DNA of 64,000 bases from Haliotis asinina (Eukaryota > Mollusca > Gastropoda > Lepetellida > Haliotidae): NCBI RefSeq assembly GCF_037392515.1, contig NW_027133906.1, positions 208,096-272,095 of the forward strand, given 5' to 3'. Under the pieces are notes generated by a model. The model did not search any database. It was not told the origin of the DNA and saw only the letters and a program-made list of their open reading frames with translations. Below are positions 33,647 to 46,200 of the stretch, piece by piece (position 1 is the stretch's first letter; each line of letters starts with the position of its first letter). The position numbers and the translations under genes are program-made.

Positions 33647-36600
33647 CTGTGGCTGAGGTAGGAACCAACAAAAGGTATATTATAAGTAGTGCACTGGGCA
33701 TGGGGGGACATGGGTTTATGTACCCTTGACGTTTATTAATCGGGCCCAGGGAACATAAACATCGCGTACATCGATCCCCGACGGACCAATGCACAACGTA
33801 TTTATCTCACTGAACACCTCACTGTTAATTTTGAATTGTTTGAATCAGGGGTACAATATAAGTTGTTCACTGGTTGCCAGGGGGCCATGGGCTCATGTAC
33901 TCTCTTGTTTACATACATCGAGGGTACATGAGCCCATGGCCCCCGAGGGACCAGTGAACAATGTATTTATCTTACCGAACACCTGAATTTTAATTTTGAA
34001 CTGTCTGAAGCACTTCTGTTGAATACGAGATGAATCGACATTTTGGAGACGACACAGGGTAAACAAATTTAGAGTTATCTCATTTCTATCGATTTTCAAT
34101 TGCAAAACATTGGTAATATCCGTGTGCTTGATGCGTCATTCAATGTTATTCGAGGTATAAAAAAATACTAACATGTAGCACCAGAGGAATTCGGAATTCC
34201 CATCGGTGTACATTGAAAATAATACATCGCCCGTAAGCCGGGTACATTTTCTTAGCCAATCAGAAAGCGACATTCATGTGTGAGGTAAGATTACATGTGT
34301 TGTAACCATCACTAGATTTTGCAGACAAGAAAACAGATCTAGTGGTATCTCGCTTCCGTCGATTTGCATTCGCAAAACATCTGTAATTTCCATAGATCAT
34401 ACATGATTCAGTATTTTTTTTTTGAGATAAAGAATTACTACCGCGAAATACCAAATGAGTTCCATATTCCCAGTGGGGTACATAGATATGTTACTCGCTT
34501 GTACGTGCGGTACATTGACTGTAATAGAAGTGTGCTCCGCCAATTAGAAAATGACATTTATGTGTGAGGTAAGTTAATTAATATCGGATCGTTGCACGCT
34601 TTCTTGTACTTTGTGGTTGTTGCTATATAACACCACTCGCAGCCATATTTCAGCTACTTGTTAATGTTCGAGTCTGGACATCCATATCCAGAGACTGGTG
34701 CTATAATCATCGATCCATAAAGCCTGATATCCGCGAAGATCCGGGTTAGATTTATTGATCTTCAGGAAACCGTGCGTGTAAGAGTAATAGGATAGGGGAT
34801 CAGACTCGCCATATTGCTAGAATTTTACTGAGTCATAAAACTTAACTAACACTCTAATGATAGCATTCAACTCCCTCTCTGTTGACCACATCAGGATAAC
34901 ACGACAATGTCAACCGAGTCAGTGAGTGTGACCACCCGATCCCGTAAAGAGTGTTGGTTTCTGATTATCAATTCTAACCCAGGCTTTTACGGACTTGAGT
35001 GCTATAAGTATATTATCACTTTTATTTTCTATAATTGGTATCAATTTATTTCAATTCTTGTAATTCCTGAAAGTAATAAGTGAATATTTCTGCGATTTCA
35101 GGGACGAGGAAATCCCTCTTGTGGGGATTCGAACCCGGCGTGACGAGCGAACGCTTCAACTACCTTGCTACCCCACCGCCCCATGCAGATTTATACACCT
35201 ACCCCGACTTTCTTGAGGTACCCGAGGTAGTTGGCATGTCCAGCTTGTTCCTCTGAGTAGAAGCGCAGCCAGCTATGGAACCCCTCCACTATGGACGATT
35301 TGTACTCGCCAACAAACACGTGTTCGAATCCACTACTGTCCTTCGACGACCCACCAGACCTAGAGTAGGGTTCAAACCAGAGGGAGAAGATCTTATCTCT
35401 GAAAACTGTCTTACTTCCGCTGAATATGTCTGAAATAGATTAGAATATACGTACAAATTTTAACCAAATATTAGAGGTAGCTGGATGTTGCCAGCAGTGC
35501 GATCAGGGTCTCTCCATCAGTAATGATGGAATTATATGGGTACTATGTTCAAGTTAATTTCACTCACTAATCTTTTACTAAAAGAAAATCAAATCAGCCA
35601 TTGACAAGCGGGACATTCTGCACAAAATGTATTGTATTATAGCTAAAATGGATAGAATTATCATTAAAACGACCGCACGTTATCAGAAATGAGCGGTCCA
35701 CTGTAACTTGATAACGCCCGCAAAATGCTTGACGACGGGCCATTATCAAGCCCGTTGTTACGTGACGTCATAAGTAGCTCAGCTGTTGAAGTTCAATCAC
35801 CTACGGCTCGATTGAACTTGGGTTCATTATTGACCAAATATCTGGCTCACATTCGTCACATGTGCCTGTGCCATTATGCACTTTCCTGCCTGTGCCAACC
35901 ATAACAATTGTACCATAAATTACAACATACAGCAATGAAAATATCGACTCGAAGTCTAACGTTGTTGATCGCTGAAAACAATGGCGGATGGTAGTATGAG
36001 CAAAGGTCAAGGTCGAATGTCGTCACTCTCAATAGTGACGTCATCTGTGCTGTTCTATGACGTGTGTATATTTGTAAAATGTTTGTCAGTGTCCTCCGTC
36101 GTTTTGTTGTTGGCAGTAAATGCTTCTAAACCGATGCCGCTGTTTTTTTCTTATTTTATTAAAAATTCTATTCATTTTAGCTATAATAACGGTAACGCTA
36201 TTTTTCAGGGCAGTATCATTTTCAGAAGCCCTCGGTCTTTTCAACTGCCCACCTTCGTCGGGCAGTTAATGAAATACCCAAGGCTTCTTACAAATTATAT
36301 TGCCCTGAAAAATAGCGTTACCGTTAATAAAATTACTCGCCCGTTGAAGATACCGCAGTGTAATATTTTTACGGCAATATTGCACTAGTGTAATACCGCT
36401 TGACGTATGATGTCAAAATGGTTGTCACGTCACAATGCTAATGTCGCTGTCGCAATTTTACTAGACCTTGCTTGACTCTCGGAGAGCTGAGAGTCCTCGC
36501 ATTGTTGACAATTTCGCCGCAGTGTCTGTCATGAAAAATGGAATTACATGGAAGGCCGTTTAGTATCCTCTATAACTCCAACGACCAATATCTCTTATGG

Positions 36601-39600
36601 GTAATATCAAACGGTAAATCTCTAATACACCAATCCCTCTCAACAATGCAGAACTGGCGTCACACTTAACTACGTAACGTCAGCATCATGCAAGCACTAC
36701 TCACGCTGGTCGACGAGGTAGTTGTATGTTGTCTCCATGACGGGGGATGCCATAGCAAGGTCAAGGAAGTTGTCGATTTCAGCTTTGTCATTAATAGACA
36801 CGAGGTCCGAGGCGCCCCTTGTTGGGATGTAGTTGTCCCACAGTTCCATCAGTGCCTTGTATATAGGTTTGCTTAATGGCGCAGTATTGACATGGGTGAA
36901 CAAGCTGCAACAGATTAAAGAACAGCTGTGAAAGATGAAGATGGATATTTTTTGGCGTCGGGGCTGACAATGTTATTCCTCATACACGAGTCTGTGATAA
37001 AACCCTTGACTATGGATTGTACTTGATGTAAATGCCTTATAGGTGTCTCAATACCGACCTTCGCGAAACGTGATCTTGTCAACACTATCCAATATGGCGG
37101 AAAACGCACTTCCGGGTTCTTGTAAGTGTTTGTTCGAAAACATCCCAACCGATTCTAGGTTCATCAGCAACGTTTCAGTATTATCATTAGTGATTTCATG
37201 AAAAACTGATATCGGCGATCATTAATATGATATTTTTGAAATTCAATATTCCCCGTAATTATCCGATTTTCAATTTTCAAACATTTTCTATTTTGAAAGG
37301 CAATTTTAAGGACTTTAGCTTTGCCTGAGATAGTAGTCGATGGTATCAAGAAACAGGAAATTTCCTACAGAAATCAAAACTGTGAATTATACTTGTGTCC
37401 GAAATATAGGTCAAATGAGACTTCTATTGTACTTCAAAATGAGGGTTGAAGACAATGGACATATATGTCCGTGTGGCACCCAGGAGGATTATGAACAAAT
37501 CGAACAGTTTACGAATATGAAACAATCAAATTTGGAGGAAATTAAGATTTGCTCTTCTGAATTGGCTTTTTTCTGTCGCGGCTGCTGCACGAGAACTAAG
37601 GCCGGCCTGGATGTACACAGCCGACTCGGCGAGACTGACATGAGTCAATTTTGAACCTGTGAAATTCTTAGTGGCATCGTGAAAAGCCTTTTAGCGTACT
37701 AGGGTCAAAATAATAAAAAAAATACGTTTTCTGGGTAAATCTAGATTGTTGTACGCAAATGCGGTCTTTGGGAAATAGAAGTTTCGCCCATGCCAAGTGT
37801 CTCGTAGTTTTAGTTACATGACGCCGACGTGATGTCGTCAGATTTGATTGAGGTGATGATTGATACATTCAAGCTATTTACCCTTGTGAGCTCGAATTGG
37901 TACTTTTTAGACAAAAAAAATCGCGTCAACTATCGCCAAAGTGCAAAAGCGGTCAGCGTCATCTGTTGAATTTTTCACGACATAACCCGTATTGTGTACA
38001 TCCTTATATGGTCATCACGTGTTTTAATCTATGGTCACAGAAATACAGGTCACATCTCGGAATGTAGGTCAAGGGTTTGGTGTAGCGGGATTGTTTTTTG
38101 TATTTGTTTTGTTCAGCAACATCGAGATCACCACATTCTTAGTATTGGCGATAGGTAATTGATAGCACGAATAGTAATATCCAGCCTACACAGAGAATGA
38201 GGCCTAGTCGTTAAAGCGTTTGACAGTCATACCGATGGTCCGGGTTCGATTCACAGGAATTCATCTGGAACTGACGACGTTAAAACGACGTGTAAAAACA
38301 CAATGTAACCAAATGTCATGTAAACCAAATGTCATGTATACCAAAAGTTCCACATGGGTTTTACTGTCTGCACTCACTGACACTGAGTACAGGTACAGTT
38401 GAAGTGATATCAACTGGCCGTTTCATCTGGTTCCCATGGCAACATCTGAAAATGTTCTTTTGTGACGTCATTCCGACTTTATGTCACAATAATATTTGAA
38501 TGACGTCACCACTGCTACAACACAGCAATACAATGGTGTGCAGTGTTTGTACGCCTCAATACGTAGCGCATAGCCTCTAAATTTCCGAGAGTACCATTCG
38601 ATCATATTTTTCAACCAATCAGATTAAAGAACACGGTGACCTTTCTTACAATACAGAATTAGAAGGGCCACCTACTTATCCTGCGACACGTCGGTTGTCT
38701 TTCCACTTATTGCGTGGTTGCCAAGGTTGATGGTGATGTCCGCCATGTCAAACTTGTCAGGGTCAACCTGCCAGAGCACGTCGGCGATGTTGTTCCTGCT
38801 AACAGGAGTGTGGGGTCCAAGGGTGTTTTGTCCTGGCGAGCTGGTTGTTGCGGCAGGCGCGCCAGTGTGAGGAGAGGTGCCTGCATCATAGTAACGATAT
38901 CCAGATAGCACGACTTTCCTAACATTCCAAAGTATGAAAACCATGTAAAACACTTTACCCCTAAGGAAACAGTTCTTTCTAAACGTTATTATACTCCTCA
39001 CAAAAAGTTAAGCAACACATCTTTGACATTTCCATTTATTGAGTGAGTGAGTGAGTGAGCGAGTTTAGCTGTATGCCACACTCAGCAGTATTCTAGCCAC
39101 ATGGCAGCTGTCTGTAAATAATCGAGTCTGGACCAGACAATCCAGTGATCAACAGCATGAGCATCGAGATACGCAGGAGGGATACCAAGTCAGCAAGTCT
39201 TCTCGACTTTATCCTCACAGGGTGCACGGGAGAATGTATAACAGAAACAACAGAAGTACGGGTGAATATTGCTATACGCCATGTTTATCAAATTATCGCA
39301 GAAGTACCTGTCTTCATTCATTATTCTGGAATGCAACGTTGAAATAAAATTTAAGTTATATTTCATGGTCATTTTTACATGCTTACCCTTTTGTCTAGTC
39401 TTGTCTTAAGTATGTGTCGCCCCTTGAGCTTAGCAGTGTGTCTATCCCTCTGTCTTACATATCTCTCGACCCCTAACCTTAGCTATTTGTCTAGACCTCT
39501 GTCTTAAGTATGTGTCGCCACTGAGCTTTAATCTCTGAAGATCTGCATGCAATGAACTACACCCATGTCTTAACTATGTGTCGCCCCTTACCTCACCATT

Positions 39601-42600
39601 ATGTCTACCCCTGTGTCTTAATTATATGTCGCCCCTTGATCTAAGACATTTTGCTCACCCCTCTGTCTTAATTTTCTGTCGCCCCTTGACCTCACCATTG
39701 TGTCTACCCCTCGCCCTAACCGATATGTCTATCTCTTCGCCTTACCTGTGCATTCCAAACATTACCTATATGCTAATCTATCCGACCTCACCATTGCGTC
39801 TCCCCCTCACCCTAACCGATGTGTCTCTCTCTTCGCCTTACCTGTGCATTCCAAACATTACCTATATGCTAATCCACCGATCTCACCATTGTGTCTACCC
39901 CTCGCCCTAACCGATGTGTCTATCTCTTCGCCTTACCTGTGCACTTCCAAACTTTACCTATATGCTAATCCACCGACCTCACCATTGTGTCTGCCTCTCG
40001 CCCTAACCGATGTGTGTCTCTCATGGCCTTACCTGTGCACTTCCAAACTTTACCTATATGCTAATCCACCGATCTCACCGTTGTGTCTGCCCCTCGCCCT
40101 AACCGATGTGTCTCTCTCTTGGCCTTACCTGTGCACTTCCAAACTTTACCTATATGCTAATCTATCCGACCTCACCATTGCGTCTCCCCCTCACCCTAAC
40201 CGATGTGTCTCTCTCTTCGCCTTACCTGTGCATTCCAAACTTTACCTATATGCTAATCCACCGATCTCACCATTGTGTCTACCCCTCGCCCTAACCGATG
40301 TGTCTCTCTCTTCGCCTTACCTGTGCACTTCCAAACTTTACCTATATGCTAATCTATCCGACCTCACCATTGCGTCTCCCCCTCACCCTAACCGATGTGT
40401 CTATCTCTTCGCCTTACCTGTGCATTCCAAACAATACCTATATGCTAATCCACCGATCTCACCATTGTGTCTACCCCTCGTCCTAACCGATATGTCTCTC
40501 TCTTCGCCTTACCTGTGCACTTCCAAACTTTACCTATATGCTAATCCACCGATCTCACCATTGTGTCTGCAACTCGCCCTAACCGATGTGTCTATCTCTT
40601 CGCCTTACCTGTGCACTTCCAAACTTTACCTATATGCTAATCCACCGACCTCACCATTGTGTCTACCCCTCACCCTAACCGATGTGTCTCTCTCTTCGCC
40701 TTACCTGTGCACTTCCAAACTTTACCTATATGCTAATCCACCGACCTCACCATTGTGTCTGCCTCTCGCCCTAACCGATGTGTCTCTCTCTTCGCCTTAC
40801 CTGTGCACTTCCAAACTTTACCTATATGCTAATCCACCGATCTCACCATTGTGTCTACCCCTCGCCCTAACCGATATGTCTATCTCTTCGCCTTACCTGT
40901 GCACTTCCAAACTTTACCTATAAACTAATCCACCGACCTCACCATTGTGAGTGCCTCTCGCCCTAACCGATGTGTCCCTCTCTTCGCCTTACCTGTGCAC
41001 TTCCAAACATTACCTATATGCTAATCCACTGACCTCACCATTGTGTCTACCCCTCGCCCTAACCGACGTGTCCCTCTCTTCGCCTTACCTGTGCACTTCC
41101 AAACTTTACCTATATGCTAATCCACCGATCTCACCATTGTGTCTACCCCTCGCCCTAACCGATGTGTCTATCTCTTCGCCTTACCTGTGCACTTCCAAAC
41201 TTTACCTATAAACTAATCCACCGATCTCACCATTGTGTCTGCCCCTCGCCCTAACCGATGTGTCTCTCATGACCTTACCTGTGCACTTCCAGACTTTACC
41301 TATATGCTAATCCACCGATCTCACCATTGTGTCTGCCGCTCGCCCTAACCGATGTGTCTATCTCTTCGCCTTACCTGTGCACTTCCAAACTTTACCTATA
41401 AACTAATCCACCGATCTCACCATTGTGTCTGCCCCTCGCCCTAACCGATGTGTCTCTCATGACCTTACCTGTGCACTTCCAGACTTTACCTATATGCTAA
41501 TCCACCGATCTCACCATTGTGTCTGCCGCTCGCCCTAACCGATGTGTCTCTCTCTTGGCCTTACCTGTGCACTTCCAAACTTTACCTATATGCTAATCCA
41601 CCGATCTCACCATTGTGTCTGCCCCTCGCCCTAACCGATGTGTCTCTCATGACCTTACCTGTGCACTTCCAGACTTTACCTATATGCTAATCCACCGATC
41701 TCACCATTGTGTCTGCCGCTCGCCCTAACCGATGTGTGTCTCTCTTCGCCTTACCTGTGCACTTCCAAACATTACCTATATCCTAATCCACCGATCTCAC
41801 CATTGTGTCTGCCCCTCGCCCTAAGCGATGTGTGTCTCTCATGGCCTTACCTGTGCACTTCCAAACTTTACCTATATGCTAATCTACCGATCTCACCATT
41901 GTGTCTACCCCTCGCCCTAACCGATGTGTCCCTCTCTTCGCCTTACCTGTGCACTTCCAAACTTTACCTATATGCTAATCCACCGATCTCACCATTGTGT
42001 CTGCCTCTCGCCCTAACCGATGTGTGTCTCTTCGCCTTACCTGTGCACTTCCAAACTTTACCTATATGCTAATCCACCGACCTCACCATTGTGTCTGCCT
42101 CTCGCCCTAACCGATGTGTCTCTCTCTTGGCCTTACCTGTGCACTTCCAGACTTTACCTATAAACTAATCCACCGACCTCACCATTGTGTCTGCCTCTCG
42201 CTCTAACCGAAGTGTCTCCCTTGGCCTCTCTCCAAACTTTACTCATGTGCTGATCCACCGATCTTACCTTTGTGTCTACAGGCGTAGTCGAAATCGAGAC
42301 AGCAATCGCCGTACTTGTGACATATGTAGTTGCACTGGCATCCACGAGAATTGTCCAGGTGAGCGTAACATCGACCCGAACAGCTGTCATCCGACACTGC
42401 CAGAGAGAAGTGAGACATTGCATGAAATGATATTCATATGTTAAGGACAGAAAAATAAGTTGCTTTATCCAGTTAAAGGTGCATTTCAAAATCTGTTCAA
42501 ATTATTGTCTGATACGATTCAGTAAAGGGTAGTGGTGTGTTCGTTGCTGTACTAGGATACTACTTCAGGCCAAGATTTGTCTGGAATCTCCCAGGACAAT

Positions 42601-43235
42601 CGGTTTTAATCCACTTAACAGTTTGAACATAAAGAGGCATCATCTCAGATTCCATCAATGCCACGTGCTCAACCTGTATATCCACTCCGAGGCTGAGTTT
42701 GGTTAGGTGATTCTGATGTTGATAGGTGATTGTAAACATTACTAAAAAAAAAACACATCGCTTTCCGAGTGTGTGATTTTATTTTTGCGCCGCTGTAATC
42801 AATACTCCACGTACATGGCGGCGGTCTGTAAATACTCGAATCTGGACCAGACTATCTATAGGGATCATCATAAACATCGACCTACTCAAATGGCTTAGCT
42901 TCACCATGTCCTATTGGTATAGGTACGGATGAATGATTTTTCACCGAAGTTTGACCAACAAGATCTACTTGTAAGTAGCAAAAGGACAAGTACAATGACA
43001 TCATGGTTTTCAAGAATGACTTCATGTCTGTGTCCGTCTACCGCATTCATCGCGGTGGTCGCTTAGCATAACACCACTGCCACCGGCTAATTTGCATATC
43101 ACATAACCAGGCTTTTCTCTTGTTTGTAAACAAGAGAAATGACTGACCTACCGGATGCTTTCGGTGCGCTTTTCATATTGTTTTACATTGTAATATAGGT
43201 ACAGGGGTGTATACAGATTTTTGAGGACGTGTGTG

Positions 43236-43278
<43 letters not shown>

Positions 43279-46200
43279 ACTTCTGCACCCACTTAAGATC
43301 CGCCTGTGGTGCATTCTTCTATGCAACTGCAACTATGACAGTGATGTTTATGACAATACATGTTTGTTCATAAAATGTAAGTTACTACGTCGCTAGCTCT
43401 GTACGACGCAGGCTTCAACGACAGCATGTGGGACAGCACAAATGAAAGACAGCTACGCAAATTGAAATAGTGTTACATGTTTTAGGATAATCTCTCTGTG
43501 ACGGTAAACCATTCTATCAGAAGTTTAGTTAGATGTGTAGACTTGTCAAGAATTATGGTTAATGTATTGAATGGACTGTGCAAGGTATGCGAATCATTCC
43601 GTTCCCCTGGTCTGCGACAGGAGCTATGCTTTATGCATGGAACATAATCCATGATATTTTAAAAGCCAAGCATTGGTTAAGACCATCGGTTTGTTGTCAA
43701 AAGTATATAAGGGATATTAACTGTAAACGTATTGAGAATGAAAGTCTGATTGTTTCTGTTTTCTCTCCACAGCATCATACATTAACATAATAAATAATGT
43801 TATTATGTAAGCATATTTTTCCGACTTCCTGACTGGGCTCCGTTTCACAAAACTCCCGTAAGCCTAGGGTCTCGTAACTTATCTCGTAGTATTTCTATTT
43901 CCTATGTTACAGTACAGGAGGTACGATGCTTTGAGAAAAGTTACGACATCTTAGGCTTGCGAGAGTTTTGTGAAACGGGGCCCTGGTCTAGAGTCAGTCA
44001 CGTGACCGTCGACAGAAAAGCATATTGACTCCAGCCTAGGCCCGACCAAAAGTTATACTGACCTGAGTTACTTAAAATAAGCTATGACGTCAAGTTATGA
44101 CGTCATTCTATATTTTGCATGTCACAACATTGTTTAATATCGCTGTTGATTCACATTGGAAATAAATTTAATTTTCTTGACTAAATGAACACGTTCTGTT
44201 TGTTTGCTTTGTTTTTTTTTTATCTTATTTCTATAATTACATAAAACAATTTTAGACAGGTGAATTCGCTCAAGACCTGTTTTTCATGGACCAGCGAAAA
44301 GCAATAGTAACCTCGGCGTTCGTCCTCGGTCAGTCGCACTCACGAAATGAAAGAAGTTGTTATCCATGGAATTTATGCAATATTAAACTCCAATCAGGTA
44401 GAAACAAATTGTCCCTGCGTCTGAGCAATAAATCAGGTGATGTGAACGTAACACCGGGTGTTCTACAAGCATCAGTACGGAGGAACCAGTTTCTGCCATG
44501 TCTCAAAGCGAGGTCATCAGCGGTGCTATCTTAAGTCACCTAGTTCTATAAGGCCAAGAAAATAGACCGCACCTCTCTTTGTTGAACTCGATGGCCTGTG
44601 GCCAGATAAGGTGATCATGACGAAATCTGTTTGATCATGTTTGATCAATCTCCATACTCGTTTGAACATGTTTCTGTTTTTGTGGAGGGCGCAATTCTTC
44701 AGAGTAAGAAAGATGTTTTCTCTGCCAGTAATCGAAAAGGTTTGTGGTGTTTCCACTGTACTTCAATACACATCGATATTTGCTACAGGCAACAAGTTTG
44801 TTTTCGACAGTACTGTCTTCTTTAACGAATTCAAAGTGGTTCCAAACTCCAATGAATCCAAAGTGGCATTTTCCACGATGTCGCAAGCAAGACCAGCCGC
44901 CATTTTTCACCATATGATCAGGGGCAGAAAACTCTAAACCAAAGTAGTTCAATGTCGTAATTGTGCTGCGCATCTACGTCGAAGGAACAATCTTTTTACT
45001 ATCGATAGTCACAGTAACTATCGATTTATTGACAGTAATTCACATTTCCAATCGATAAATTGCTATTGAGGCCTAAACTATTGCAATGGATCGATAGTTC
45101 AATCTATTGTTACACCGCTAGTTAAAATTTGATCCATGTTTTCATTTTATCTCTCAACAGCTTTGGTAGGTATTCCTGCGTGGGAGGAAGGGGTGAAAGT
45201 AGTGGTGGTGATGTATTAGGGAGACATCAACCAGAAGCAGGGTGTATTAGCTCCCAATACATCGCCTGGACTTGAACTATCATAAATATAAAAAGGCGTA
45301 CGGCAAATGTTTATTTTCACCATGCAAAGAAAGTATTCAGAGCCAAGATCTTTTGATGAAATGATAGGATCTTCTGCCCAATGCTATGTAATAAAACACA
45401 AAGAACCAAAGCATACATTGTTTCCTATTTGCCTGCAACAGTAACGTACTCTCGTATATACAGCCCTTTGGATTGAACCGTGCAGGTAGTTGGGGTCCAA
45501 CATTGCAACAAGGGAGAAGAAACAAGCTTGGAGTTTCCACTTTTCGATATCCCCAATGCGGCGAGTAGTCATACTGCGATGACTTTTGAAATTATTAAAC
45601 TACAATCATAGTTGTTGATAACAGTTTTGAAACAATTTAGCAATGCTGTCATGTCAGTTTCAGTCGACGTCTTAAAGTTCGCCAAGGCAGGTTATAGTTT
45701 ATCTATTACCATCAGATGTGTCATACGTTTCTGATACTAACACACAAAACATCCTCATTTATAAAATAACAGAGAGATCTAAAGTTCGATACAACAGGTC
45801 TGGATTATCATCAGTGAACCATGATTGAAGTCTTTTTCAGAAGTTTACACACATTGACTATGAAGTGAGTAGCTCAGAAATTCACATCTCTGTAAATGAT
45901 GAATATGTAGTGGATCTAAATTATTGTACGCTCTTAAAAAGAAAACGCTCAAATATATGTACTGAGAGTTAGCAAGAGATATCACAAGACAACAAACACT
46001 TTAAAGGCCAAGTATGTAAACTGAAGTACATTTTTAACTGGATCAAACCATCAAATCATGATCAGTAAATATGAGGGTTCTTTGATATCGAGTGAAATAT
46101 TCAACGTATGTACTAATTATTACATAAACAATTCGAAACCCAGACGATGGAAAGAAGTTTCTCTTTTGATAGCTCTCATATCTTTCACATCTATATGTAA

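Noticed and set aside
37340-37654. 104-codon plus frame with several Cys (HICPCGTQED ... CRGCC)
   Set aside because: Antisense inside gene A intron 3, with no family pattern or splice sites I could support.
39700-42072. Long plus-strand open frames, up to 407 codons, with SPLCLPLALTD-type repeats
   Set aside because: They follow from a 96-bp satellite period (a multiple of three), lie antisense in a gene A intron, and several frames are open at once.
45384-45572. Minus frame with AMLDPNY, loosely like a hAT C-terminal block
   Set aside because: Only one short motif matches, and it lies on the wrong side of the hAT 5' fragment to belong to that copy.
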